Of a DNA stretch of 18,504 nt, positions 7,803 through 15,978 are shown piece by piece. Below the pieces are notes generated by a model. That model had not been told where the DNA came from and made no database searches. It saw only the letters and a list, made by a program, of their open reading frames with translations. The number at the start of each line of letters is the position of its first letter. Positions within the stretch are counted from its first letter, which is position 1. This DNA is from Pseudomonadota bacterium (GTDB lineage Bacteria; Desulfobacterota; Desulfobaccia; Desulfobaccales; 0-14-0-80-60-11). The stretch covers positions 1 through 18,504 of the forward strand of contig JAHIKF010000463.1 in the NCBI GenBank assembly GCA_018897875.1, written 5' to 3'. The translations under genes and the position numbers were made by a program.

Positions 7803-7923
7803 CGAGAAAATTAATGAGATAGGCTCAAAAACATGGCAGGGGCCTGCGACACTCTCCTGCTGCGGATTGCTCAGATATTGAACAGGGGTGCTGGTTTATC
7901 AGCAGCGGGGGACGACACTCCCT

Positions 7924-7963
7924 CCCCCGGCTTCAGTGTCCACGGTTACCCATGAGCCGGGGG
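7924..7963. other. inverted repeat downstream of the activator gene
   Basis: Perfect nine-base arms CCCCCGGCT (7924-7932) and AGCCGGGGG (7955-7963). A second small hairpin GGCGG-CCCT-CCGCC is at 7993-8006, followed on the minus strand by a short TTTT. Either could end the kinase/activator transcript. The rest of 7609-8090 holds the promoter elements listed separately and a partial dispersed repeat at 8028-8043; no gene is seen. Confidence 0.4.
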
Positions 7964-8090
7964 CCTTCCCAAAATCATAGAAAATCCGGTGAGGCGGCCC
8001 TCCGCCCCCGCCGATACCCGGCATTGCTTGGTGCGTAGAATGCTACGAAAAACTTTTCGGACCAGAAAGAATCAGGTTGTTATGAGGTTG

Positions 8091-9557
8091 TTATTCTGTC
8101 TCGGGTGTCTTGGCATTCTTCGGAAAATCGGGGGGGACATTGAATTGAAACTTTTTTATGCGATGGCGTAGCGTATTGCGGCTGATCCCGAGCATCCGGG
8201 CGGCTTTTACCTGGTTATAACCGCATCGCTTTAAGACCTTGGCTATGAGTGTCTTTTCGACCATGTCGATGACATTGGCATGGGTTTTCTCGCCGGAGAG
8301 GTGAAGGATGTCAGGAATGAGCTCGTCCAACTTTCTATCGATGTTTGCCATTAACTGGCTGCCATTTGGCAGGTCCTGCTGGTCGGACTCGAGTTTCAGG
8401 TATTCTTCCAGGATGACATCTCCCAAAGACAACAACACTGCCCGTCTTATGCAATTTTCCAGTTCTCTGACATTGCCCGGCCAGGAATGGGATTTCAGCT
8501 TCTGCATGGCCGCATCGGCAACATACCGGATAGGGGTTTGATATTCCTCGCTAAAGCGACTTACAAAATACTCGACCAGTGGCGGAATGTCTTCCAGCCG
8601 TTCTCTCAGTGGCGGCAGTTGAATGGAAATAACCTTGAGTCGCCAATAGAGGTCTTCTCGGAATCTACCCTGTTCGACTTCCTTTTCGAGATTCTTGTTG
8701 GTGGCGGCAATGGTCCTCACATTGACCTTGATGTTTTCTTTGCCGCCGAGCCTTTCAAATTCGCCGTACTGCAGCACGCGTAACACCTTGGCCTGGGTCG
8801 AGAGAGGCATGTCCCCGATTTCATCAAAGAACATCGTGCCGTCCTGGCATCTCTCAAACTTGCCGATGTGGGTGCGCTCCGCGCCGGTAAAAGCGCCCCG
8901 CTCATACCCGAACAATTCGCTTTCTAATAACGTCTCCGGAATCGCGGCGCAGTTGATGGCCAAAAACGGCTTATCTTTTCGGTGGCTATGGTGATAGATC
9001 GCTCGTGCAACTAACTCTTTTCCCGTTCCACTTTCACCCATAATAAGAATGGTCACATTTTTACCGGCCACCTGACCGATGAGCTTGTACACCTCCTGCA
9101 TGCGCCGGTGGTTGCCGACGATCTTTACTATCCCCTTAGGGGGGGTGGAAGGCCGACAGATATGGCCGGGGAAACTGACTACCTCCTTCATGAGGCGATT
9201 TACTTCAAGAGCGTCAGCGGCGATGCGTTGCAACTCCTCTCTATCAAAGGGTTTGAGCAGGTAGTCATACGCCCCCAGCTTCATGGTTTCGATCGCGGTA
9301 TCCGTGGTGCCGTATGCGGTCATGATGATGACGGGGGTTTTAATTTGCGATCGGCGGACTTCTCTCAGAGTATCAAGACCGTTTAATCCGGGCATCTTGT
9401 AGTCCAGCAGGATCAAATCGAACTGCTCGTTGGCCAGCGCCTCCAGGGCTGCTTGACCACTGTTGCAGACATGTACACCGTATCCCTGCTTTGCGAAGAA
9501 GCGGTCCAGAAAGTGAACTAAGCCTTCGTCATCGTCAACTATCAGTATGTTTTCCAT
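8091..9557 (-). CDS. sigma-54-dependent NtrC-family response regulator
   Basis: 488 residues with three domains. Receiver: acidic pair at D8-D10, phospho-acceptor D52 in LILLDYKMPG, K102. AAA+ domain: Walker A GESGTGKE (174-181), the sigma-54-contacting GAFTGA loop (221-226), Walker B FFDEIG (243-248). C-terminal Fis-type helix-turn-helix: KRCGYNQVKAARMLG followed by ISRNTLRHRI. Phosphorylation by its kinase should let it open RNA polymerase-sigma-54 promoters. The start overlaps the kinase stop by 23 bases and has AGGAAAG just before the ATG, so the pair is translationally coupled. The nearest downstream promoter of the right type is at 7672-7688, an obvious candidate target. Confidence 0.96.
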   Translation of the reverse strand: MENILIVDDDEGLVHFLDRFFAKQGYGVHVCNSGQAALEALANEQFDLILLDYKMPGLNGLDTLREVRRSQIKTPVIIMTAYGTTDTAIETMKLGAYDYLLKPFDREELQRIAADALEVNRLMKEVVSFPGHICRPSTPPKGIVKIVGNHRRMQEVYKLIGQVAGKNVTILIMGESGTGKELVARAIYHHSHRKDKPFLAINCAAIPETLLESELFGYERGAFTGAERTHIGKFERCQDGTMFFDEIGDMPLSTQAKVLRVLQYGEFERLGGKENIKVNVRTIAATNKNLEKEVEQGRFREDLYWRLKVISIQLPPLRERLEDIPPLVEYFVSRFSEEYQTPIRYVADAAMQKLKSHSWPGNVRELENCIRRAVLLSLGDVILEEYLKLESDQQDLPNGSQLMANIDRKLDELIPDILHLSGEKTHANVIDMVEKTLIAKVLKRCGYNQVKAARMLGISRNTLRHRIKKFQFNVPPDFPKNAKTPETE

Positions 9558-11406
9558 CTTTCCTGATCATCGGTTCTGCATCTATCGGGATGAGGAGCGA
9601 AAACGTCGTCCCCTCACCAACGATGCTTCGCACCATGACTTCCCCGCCGTGTCTCTGGATAGTGCTGTAGACAATGGATAGCCCCAGCCCGGCGCCGGTT
9701 GCTTTGGTGGTGAAAAACGGGTCGAACAGCCTGGTAACATTCTCTGCCATTATACCAGGTCCTGTATCCCCAACATCAATTCGTATACCCCTTCGCAGCC
9801 CATCCGCGGTCTGCAACTCCGTGAGGTCGGCGGCAATGATGAGCTTGCCCCGATTGGCCACCGCCTCGAGAGCATTCACCATCAGGTTCAAAAGCGTTTC
9901 TCCAAGCTGTTTTCTATCCCCTTTGATCTTCGGCAGAGCGCTACATATGGACTTTTGGATAATGGTCTCCTGCTTCCTGGCTTTCGGTCCGATCACCAGC
10001 AGAGACTCCTCGATCAGTTCCCTTACTCCTATCAAGGAGAAAATGGGGTTTTGAGGCCTGGCAAAATCGAGGAAACGGTTGATGGTGGCCTCCATCCGCT
10101 TGATCTGGTTCATGGCTACTTGGAAATCCTCTTCATAGTCAGGTGATATGGCGATTTCGCTCTCGACGGATTCCAAAAACAATTTCAGTGAGGTGAGAGG
10201 AGTTCTGATCTCATGGGCCACCCCTGAAGCCAGCCGTCCCAAGGAGGCCAATTGCTGCGAGCGGGCGGCAGCTTGCTGGGTCTCTTTCAGTTTTACCCCT
10301 GTTTCCTCCAGTTCCGACTCCGTCAGAACCATCCGCTGTTCAAGCTTTTGCTGCCGGTCTTGGAGTTGTCTTGCCATGTCTCCAAAGGCATTGTAGAGCA
10401 CCCCAATCTCGTCCGCCCGATTGATTTTGATATTTGCCCGGTCGAATTCACCTCTGGCAAGATAGTCGGCGGCCAGGCTCAGCTTCCGAATAGGGTTGAC
10501 CACGTAATGGGAGAACAGCCAGGCTAAGAAGAGGGCTCCGCAGGCGGACAATCCCGCCACCAGGAAAATGTAGCCCTTCAGCCGGGCGGCGCCGCCGAAG
10601 GCCTCATCTTTATCCTGTTCTACTACGAGAGCCCAGTCGGTTCCACTCACCCTTGCCGATGCTCCCATAACTTCTATGCCTCTATAATCAATATAGGTGA
10701 TCCTGTGCTCCCCGGCGTTGAATATGTTCTTGAAGCTCTCCGACTGGGCGATATTTTCAGTAAGTATTCTCCTGGGCTCTTTGTGGGCGAGAAAAGTACC
10801 TTCTCGGTTCACGAGATAGCATTCTCCCGTCTCACCCAGGGATACGCGCAAGACCATGGAAAGGATAACGTTGGTGCCAACCTTGGCGCACACGGCGCCC
10901 TTTATCGCGCCCGATGCATCCAACAGGGGAGTCGAAATCCGGAAAAACGACTCCTTTTGTTCGGGATCGAAATCGATATCTGACATGTAGGATTTGCCGG
11001 CCAAAGATTCCTGAAACCATTTTTTCATTTGGGGATGAGATTTTTTATTAGAGCTGTCGTAGACGATGCTCCCGTCACGCGATACGACGATAACCTCACT
11101 GTAGACCTTGTACCTGTCTATAACCAGCTCAAGGTAGGGGGCAATCTGTTCACGATCTAACGATATCAGGATAGAGGAGCCGGCTACTACCTCGAGGTCA
11201 GCCTTGCGCTCCGAAATCCACCTCTCCAATAAAGCGGCCTTGTCCACCGCGACGTGTTCGATTTGGTTCTTGACCATGTTCAATATGAGTTCTTCTGCAG
11301 TCTTGATGGCAAACGCACCCATTACGCCAAGGGGCACCAGGGCAATGGCCACAAAAAGCAGCATTACCTTAATCTGGAGGTTTGCAAAGACAAGCCCCTT
11401 TCTCAC
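9535..11406 (-). CDS. membrane sensor histidine kinase (dCache-HAMP-HisKA-HATPase)
   Basis: 623 residues from a GTG at 11406, chosen because GAGGTG lies seven bases upstream; the longer reading from a TTG at 11442 has no proper ribosome site. Membrane segments at about 12-34 and 278-301 bracket a periplasmic sensor region of roughly 240 residues that resembles a double Cache domain (VIVVSRDGSIVYDS, ISTPLLDASGAIKGAV, GECYLVNREGTFLAH). HAMP covers about 303-353, then a coiled coil. The phospho-acceptor is H398 in ASGVAHEIRTPL. ATP-binding boxes NLMVNALEA, DVGDTGPGI and FFTTKATGAGLGLS are intact. It is the cognate partner of the overlapping sigma-54 activator. The ligand is unknown; Cache domains often bind small organic acids or amino acids. 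Confidence 0.95.
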   Translation of the reverse strand: MRKGLVFANLQIKVMLLFVAIALVPLGVMGAFAIKTAEELILNMVKNQIEHVAVDKAALLERWISERKADLEVVAGSSILISLDREQIAPYLELVIDRYKVYSEVIVVSRDGSIVYDSSNKKSHPQMKKWFQESLAGKSYMSDIDFDPEQKESFFRISTPLLDASGAIKGAVCAKVGTNVILSMVLRVSLGETGECYLVNREGTFLAHKEPRRILTENIAQSESFKNIFNAGEHRITYIDYRGIEVMGASARVSGTDWALVVEQDKDEAFGGAARLKGYIFLVAGLSACGALFLAWLFSHYVVNPIRKLSLAADYLARGEFDRANIKINRADEIGVLYNAFGDMARQLQDRQQKLEQRMVLTESELEETGVKLKETQQAAARSQQLASLGRLASGVAHEIRTPLTSLKLFLESVESEIAISPDYEEDFQVAMNQIKRMEATINRFLDFARPQNPIFSLIGVRELIEESLLVIGPKARKQETIIQKSICSALPKIKGDRKQLGETLLNLMVNALEAVANRGKLIIAADLTELQTADGLRRGIRIDVGDTGPGIMAENVTRLFDPFFTTKATGAGLGLSIVYSTIQRHGGEVMVRSIVGEGTTFSLLIPIDAEPMIRKDGKHTDS

Positions 11407-12079
11407 GATGCGGCACCTCTTCAGGTATCGATTTATGGTCAAATCCCGCGGTCAAGTCAGTAAACCATACCACGCCTCATTTAAACAGAGGAAAACCGCC
11501 ACCTCGATTGGCCATTTCCAGAGCACTGATCACCTCAGGTCAAGATGGAAGTCGTTGCTCAAAGCTGCAGGGGAGTCGTACTACTGCTCCGGGGACCTCT
11601 CAAGCACGGGGACACGGTTATCGGCAGGTTGCCCTGGTTTTTCGTCAGATTAGACCCAGGGTGTTGCTGCCCCCTTCTGGAAGATCGGATGCGGCAGAGT
11701 ATCGTATCCTTGGCCCTCCCAACCGGGTACCTTTTTTAAAGGCAACTCTCCTTGTGGTAAGCACAATAGCACCAATTTTCAAAAAAAATCAATTCCCCCC
11801 AGATTTCGGGCATACCAATCCCTCGGCGACCAGATGTTAACTGGCTGGGAAGCCCAAGAACCCCAGGCCAGCACTGATCGATAGTGGTGAGCCAGAGGAA
11901 AGGCGAAGGCCACACGGACATACCATCTCCGGGCATGTTAAGAAACCCTGGCGCCCACTTTGATCAGCATTAGGTATGGGGGGTGGCGCTATCTATCCAC
12001 CCTTATACAATCCATTCAAGTGAGTTGATATGGATATGTTGGCCTTATCTATGGCCCTGGCGACATTTAAAGTTTAAGC
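11407..12079. other. long spacer with no recognisable gene
   Basis: About 670 bases between the kinase start and the repeat cluster downstream of rnr. Open frames on both strands are short, lack ribosome sites and match no family I know. TTGGTGC...TGCTTACC near 11760-11780 (minus) resembles a -24/-12 promoter but has a nine-base instead of ten-base spacing. The stretch may hold the kinase promoter or decayed coding DNA. Confidence 0.5.
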
Positions 12080-12104
12080 CGTTCCCAAGCACAGCTTGGG
12101 AACG
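12080..12104. repeat. perfect palindrome of the GTTCCCAAGC family
   Basis: Eleven-base arms CGTTCCCAAGC and GCTTGGGAACG surround ACA. A degenerate copy lies at 100-123. Dispersed intergenic repeats of this kind are common in delta-proteobacterial and cyanobacterial genomes. Confidence 0.8.
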
Positions 12105-12130
12105 AGGTGAAAACGAGCCAGGCAAATTTT

Positions 12131-12183
12131 TGGTGCGTAGGACGCACCCTACACGAGGACCGTAGGGTGCGTTCTACGCACCA
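12131..12183. repeat. inverted repeat of the GGTGCGTAGAACGCACC family downstream of rnr
   Basis: Twenty-two-base arms (12131-12152 and 12162-12183) pair with one wobble mismatch around a nine-base loop. Each arm is also internally palindromic (GTGCG..CGCAC). Partial copies lie at 8028-8043 and 15663-15681. It sits 39 bases past the rnr stop codon and could end or protect that transcript. Confidence 0.8.
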
Positions 12184-12221
12184 GTGTAGGCGTTCTTGAT
12201 TAATTAGCTGTCTACTAAATT

Positions 12222-14393
12222 TTATTCCCCTTTTTCCCTTTTCCCCTCTTCGCGTTTTGCCCCTTCTTCTTCCTCCACCAGCACCAGGTTGACGTGGCGG
12301 CGCCGGATATCCACGTGGGCCACCTTGACGCGGACGAGATCGCCCAGGGCGAAGATGCGCCGGGTGCGGCGGCCGAAGAGGCGCATGAGGGCTTCCTCGT
12401 AGCGGTAGTAGTCGTCGGGCAGGTCCACCAGGCGCACCAGGCCTTCGGCAAAGATTTCCTCCAGGGAGACAAAAAAGCCGAAGGCATTGACCCCGGTGAT
12501 ACGGCCCGAAAAGGTGTCGCCCACCCGGTGGGCCAGGCAGCGCACCTGCATGCGGGACAGCATCTCCCGCTCCGCCCCCACCGCGGCCCGCTCCCGCCGG
12601 GTAAGATGGCCGGCCTGGGTCTCCAGGTCTTCCGGGTCCAGGGAAAAGGGTGGTTTGCGCCCCGCCAGACGGCTCAGGAGCAGCCGGTGAATCAGCAGAT
12701 CGGGATAGCGCCGGATGGGAGAAGTGAAGTGGGTGTACCAGTCGGTGGCCAGGCCGTAGTGGCCCAGGTTCTCCCCGGCGTAGCGGGCCTGCTTCAAAGA
12801 GCGCAGGAGCATCAGCTGCACCATGGGGGCCAGGGGGGTCTGGCGCACCTCGTCCAGAAACTCCCGGAGGACCCGGGGGTCGCGGTGAACCTCCTTGGGC
12901 AGGTCGAACCCGAGGCTCTTCAGGTAGGTGCGGAACGCGGCCAGCTTGACCGCGTCGGGGCGCTCGTGCACCCGGAAGAGGGAGAATTCCCCCAGATAGG
13001 TGGCCACCGCTTCGTTGGCGGCGATCATAAACTCCTCGATGAGCTGGTGGGACACCAGGTGATCCACCCGGAGGACGTCCACCGGCCAGCCCCGTTCGTC
13101 CAGCACCACCTCGGCTTCCGGGAGGCTCATGAGCAGGCTGCCCCGTTCGGCCCGGCGCTCCCGGAGGAGGTCGCAAAACTCCGTCATTTGGGTGAGCATC
13201 TTCACGAAAGGCCGGTAACGGCTCCGGAGTTGACGGTCTTTTTTAACCAGCAGATCGTCCACCAAACGGTAGGTGAGGCGGGCGTGGTTGCGAACCACGC
13301 TGCGGGCAAAGGTGAAGTCTTTCCGGCGGCCCCGGCGGTCGAAGTTGAGGATGGCGGTCACGGCCAGGCGGTCTTCCCCGGGGATGAGGCTGCAGACGTT
13401 GGTGGCGAGGTTCTCGGGCAGCATGTGCACCGCCCGCTGGGGAAAATAGACGCTGGTGCCCCGCTGGTCGGCCTCCTTATCCAGGGGCGAGCCCGGGGTG
13501 ACATAGTGGCTGACGTCGGCGATGGACACGTAGAGGGTAAAAGTCCCCCCGGGCTTTTTCTCCAGGCAGACGCCGTCGTCAAAATCCCGGGCGGTCTCGC
13601 CGTCGATGGTCACCATGGGCAGGTGGCGCAGGTCCAGCCGGCCTTTCAGGGCCAGCTCCGACAGGTCCGGGTTGATATTGGCCGCCTCGGCCAGGACCTC
13701 CGCCGGGAACTCGTCGGGCAGCTCATACTTCAAAATCACCAGCCGGGCCTGGACTTCGGCGTCCTCCACATCGCCTAAGACCTCGGTGACCACTCCCTGG
13801 GGATTGAGGTGCCCCGTGGGATAGTGGGTCACCGCGGCCCGGACCATCTGGCCCGGGGCGGCGCCGTTTAGGTGCTCCGGGGCGATCACCAGGTTGAAGA
13901 GCAGGTGCTCGTCTTCGGGTTCCACGTAATAGGTATCGCCGGCCTGGGCCAGGGTGCCCAGCACGTCCGTGAGACGGCGGGAGAGGATCCGGATCACCCG
14001 GCCTTCCTTGCGGCGGCCCCGGCTGCCTTCGATCCGCACCACCACCCGGTCGCCGTGCCAGGCTTCTTTCAGGTTCGCGGCCACCAGGTAGATGTCCTTG
14101 CCGCCGGTCTCCGGGGTGACGAAGCCAAAGCCGTCGGGGTGGACGGAGAGCTCCCCCGCCACCAGGTTCATTTTCTCGGCCAGGCCAAAGCGCCCGCCCT
14201 TGAGGGAGACCAACTGCCCCCGGGCCACCAGCTGCTCCACCACCGTGGCCACGGCCTCGGCCGGTTCCTGGCCGGCGTTGAGCAACCGGAGCAACTCCTC
14301 CATCAACAACGGCCGGGCGGCCTCCAGGAAGGTTCGCAAGATGCGGTCTTCCTGGGCCCCCGGCTTCTTTTTGCGCCGTCTTCTCGTAGTCAT
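12222..14393 (-). CDS. rnr: ribonuclease R
   Basis: 723 residues. RNase R is a processive 3'-to-5' exoribonuclease of the RNase II family that degrades structured RNA. Order of domains: basic N-terminus (RRRRKKK), winged helix (about 15-70), cold-shock domains (GELSVHPDGFGFVTP, 80-94, and GTLAQAGDTYYVEPE), RNB catalytic domain, and C-terminal S1 domain (VGDTFSGRITGVNAFGFFV). The catalytic DGETARDFDDGV (264-275) holds all four metal-binding aspartates (D264, D270, D272, D273). It ends in a Lys/Glu-rich tail typical of RNase R. GAGG lies five bases before the ATG. The gene is strongly GC-rich, which produces long false frames on both strands. A sigma-70 promoter is visible upstream at 14469-14497. 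Confidence 0.97.
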   Translation of the reverse strand: MTTRRRRKKKPGAQEDRILRTFLEAARPLLMEELLRLLNAGQEPAEAVATVVEQLVARGQLVSLKGGRFGLAEKMNLVAGELSVHPDGFGFVTPETGGKDIYLVAANLKEAWHGDRVVVRIEGSRGRRKEGRVIRILSRRLTDVLGTLAQAGDTYYVEPEDEHLLFNLVIAPEHLNGAAPGQMVRAAVTHYPTGHLNPQGVVTEVLGDVEDAEVQARLVILKYELPDEFPAEVLAEAANINPDLSELALKGRLDLRHLPMVTIDGETARDFDDGVCLEKKPGGTFTLYVSIADVSHYVTPGSPLDKEADQRGTSVYFPQRAVHMLPENLATNVCSLIPGEDRLAVTAILNFDRRGRRKDFTFARSVVRNHARLTYRLVDDLLVKKDRQLRSRYRPFVKMLTQMTEFCDLLRERRAERGSLLMSLPEAEVVLDERGWPVDVLRVDHLVSHQLIEEFMIAANEAVATYLGEFSLFRVHERPDAVKLAAFRTYLKSLGFDLPKEVHRDPRVLREFLDEVRQTPLAPMVQLMLLRSLKQARYAGENLGHYGLATDWYTHFTSPIRRYPDLLIHRLLLSRLAGRKPPFSLDPEDLETQAGHLTRRERAAVGAEREMLSRMQVRCLAHRVGDTFSGRITGVNAFGFFVSLEEIFAEGLVRLVDLPDDYYRYEEALMRLFGRRTRRIFALGDLVRVKVAHVDIRRRHVNLVLVEEEEGAKREEGKREKGE

Positions 14394-14468
14394 TTCTGCC
14401 TCACAACCCGGGCCGTAAAGGGGGTTGGGGTGTTAGCCGCCTTCGCCGCCGCGTGCGTTAATATCGAG

Positions 14469-14497
14469 TTTATAAATAACATTTATTATAATATCAA
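14469..14497 (-). promoter_or_regulatory. sigma-70 promoter for rnr
   Basis: On the minus strand TTGATA (14492-14497) and TATAAA (14469-14474) are 17 bases apart, in an AT-rich patch inside GC-rich surroundings. The start would be near 14462, leaving a leader of about 70 bases before rnr. Confidence 0.7.
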
Positions 14498-14592
14498 TAT
14501 GTTAAACAAGAGTCATCTAAAAACGGCATCGTGGGTAAACCTTTGCCCAGGCGCCGGCATCCGGCAGGGGCCGCATCGGCTCCTGGTCATGA

Positions 14593-14726
14593 TTTGCGCT
14601 CACCACGACGAATAACCGTGATCTTCGGGGGCTGCGAGCGCACGCAGAAACCTCAATAGATAGCCTTGGCGCTATCTCAAGCTCACCTTGAGGGAGAGTC
14701 AGCCGTTTATGGCCGTGAGCGCCAAA
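14593..14726. other. hairpin-rich intergenic segment, candidate structured RNA
   Basis: Outer arms TTTGCGCTCAC (14593-14603) and GTGAGCGCCAAA (14715-14726) pair over 11 bases with one bulge. Inside are CTGCG-N6-CGCAG (14632-14647), AGATAGC-N6-GCTATCT (14658-14677) and CTCAAG-N5-CTTGAG (14676-14692), the last two overlapping by two bases. It lies between rnr and the PilZ gene; strand and function are unknown. It matches no tRNA, SRP RNA or riboswitch I can recognise. Nothing else was seen in 14498-14803. Confidence 0.35.
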
Positions 14727-14803
14727 GTTTGAGGGAGCGGGGTGGTTGGGCGAAGGGCACGCAAGCTGAGGGGTTAAACCGACAGAGATTGAAAGCCTGA
14801 AGA

Positions 14804-15403
14804 TTATCTCTTCGCAAGTAATATTTCTTCCATAAAAATATCATTGATAACGCTTTGCGCAATTTTATCAGTTGTTACCTTATAAGAGCCTTTCTCGATG
14901 AATTTTTTTATATTTTTAATTTTTTCGGTCCGAACATCAGGGGTATTGGTAATTATTTCGTAGGCTTTTTTATTCAAATCGTAATACTGGTACAGTATGC
15001 GCGGTTTATCTAATGAAGTAACTTCTCGTTTATTTTTGTCATAAGGTGAATAATAAATAGGTTCTGAAATGAGTTTCAGTGCTATTGGAAATTGCGGATG
15101 GTAAAGTTGCATTTGACCAGTGCGAACAACTGAGACATGAAACCCAAAATGATAATTTTCACGATCTGCGTGTGGAGTGGCAAAGGTTAAATAGCAAATA
15201 TCGTCTTTTGCAATGGGCGGCTGTCGATCATAGACGAAAAAAATGCCTCCCAGACTGATATTCACTAAGAGGCCCTGGCCGGTCCATAATTCCTGGGATT
15301 GGGGCAGATGGACATGACATACCCTGGGTTCGGAGATGTTAATGCGACCGAACTGGCGTCTTTCAGGGGGGAGCGCCAATGGAGTAACATTATTTATTAT
15401 CAT
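14804..15403 (-). CDS. PilZ-domain protein with FlgM-like C-terminus
   Basis: 199 residues from ATG 15403 (a TTG at 15427 is the longer alternative; neither has a strong ribosome site). The N-terminal half is a PilZ domain with both c-di-GMP-binding motifs: RxxxR at R16-R20 (RRQFGR) and NxSxxG at N48-G53 (NISLGG). After a linker, residues 153-190 (TPDVRTEKIKNIKKFIEKG, then SYKVTTDKIAQSVIND) match the C-terminal region of FlgM, the anti-sigma-28 factor: PD.R..K...IK..I..G.Y.V....IA. This suggests a c-di-GMP-responsive regulator of flagellar sigma-28, which is inference. A near-consensus sigma-28 promoter lies upstream at 15458-15484. The gene is AT-richer than rnr and hisD on either side. PilZ assignment is firm, the FlgM assignment likely. 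Confidence 0.85.
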   Translation of the reverse strand: MIINNVTPLALPPERRQFGRINISEPRVCHVHLPQSQELWTGQGLLVNISLGGIFFVYDRQPPIAKDDICYLTFATPHADRENYHFGFHVSVVRTGQMQLYHPQFPIALKLISEPIYYSPYDKNKREVTSLDKPRILYQYYDLNKKAYEIITNTPDVRTEKIKNIKKFIEKGSYKVTTDKIAQSVINDIFMEEILLAKR

Positions 15404-15457
15404 AGGAATTTCGCCATAGCGTAACAACGCCTGAAGTGATCAAATTTTATGTCTAAG

Positions 15458-15484
15458 CTATCGGCACAATCGTCAAAAGTATTA
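15458..15484 (-). promoter_or_regulatory. sigma-28 (FliA) promoter for the PilZ-FlgM-like gene
   Basis: On the minus strand TAATACTT-N11-GCCGATAG matches the FliA consensus TAAAGTTT-N11-GCCGATAA at 5 of 8 and 7 of 8 positions with exact spacing. Transcription would start near 15451, about 48 bases before the ATG. Confidence 0.6.
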
Positions 15485-15644
15485 ATTTTTCCCCGGCAGA
15501 TTGCATGCGAAGGCGGATTACGAGACCAGGCGGCAGACTCCCTACCCCGGCCTACAAGCTCTTTCCAGACCTCGATCTCAGGAAAATTGTCATTCGGCGC
15601 CCAACGAAGTATCTTTCATGTTCAATAAATCCAGACCCTTCACT

Positions 15645-15777
15645 TGCTCTGAAAAGTCTTTCGGGTGCGTTCTACGCACCATTAGCTTATGGCAGCGGCG
15701 GGCACGGAGGCCCGCCCCACCAACCTTTTCATGCTTTACGGGTGGGCCAAGGGCCCATGAATGCCTGCTCTGAAAAG
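15645..15777. repeat. palindromic repeat block flanked by 12-base direct repeats
   Basis: TGCTCTGAAAAG occurs at 15645-15656 and again at 15766-15777. Between them are one arm of the GGTGCGTAGAACGCACC family (15663-15681), the hairpin GGCGGGC-ACGGAG-GCCCGCC (15697-15716), and TGGGCC-AAG-GGCCCA (about 15743-15757). The direct repeats look like a target duplication around a small inserted element. The remainder of 15485-15904 shows only a further GC palindrome at 15870-15881 and no gene. Confidence 0.6.
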
Positions 15778-15904
15778 CCGTCACCAGCGGCGCTCAAGTT
15801 CGAAAAAGATTGGTAACCCAGGGTTTCAGCCGGTGCGGTCGGAGGAGGCGGTTCAGGCCCCAGGCTTCCCGGGGCGCCCCGAGGCGATGGCGCCGCATAA
15901 AGGT

Positions 15905-15933
15905 TTGTGCTTCGTGGAACAATCTTATATAAT
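15905..15933 (+). promoter_or_regulatory. sigma-70 promoter for hisD
   Basis: TTGTGC (15905-15910) and TATAAT (15928-15933) are 17 bases apart. The start would be near 15940, about 40 bases before the hisD GTG. Confidence 0.6.
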
Positions 15934-15978
15934 TTCGGGTGATATAAACCATTTTTATGGAAAAGGCGGAACCTGCGA

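Noticed and set aside
8008..8020. GCCGATAC on the plus strand as a sigma-28 -10 box
   Set aside because: No TAAA-like -35 at the right distance and no plus-strand gene downstream.
11407..11442. Longer kinase start at TTG 11442
   Set aside because: No ribosome site at a proper distance; the GTG at 11406 has GAGGTG seven bases upstream and keeps the whole first membrane segment.
11755..11785. Possible -24/-12 promoter for the kinase gene on the minus strand
   Set aside because: GG and GC are separated by nine, not ten, bases, and the site is about 350 bases from the start codon.
11382..11936. Open frames of 60-150 codons on both strands in the spacer upstream of the kinase
   Set aside because: No ribosome sites, no recognisable domain, and they overlap the kinase start or each other.
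12067..13176. 369-codon minus-strand frame rich in Pro, Gly and Arg
   Set aside because: Out-of-frame reading of rnr with low-complexity composition.
12294..13778. 494-codon open frame on the plus strand
   Set aside because: It is the antisense shadow of the GC-rich rnr gene; its translation is rich in Gly, His, Gln and Val without any domain, while the minus strand gives a complete RNase R.
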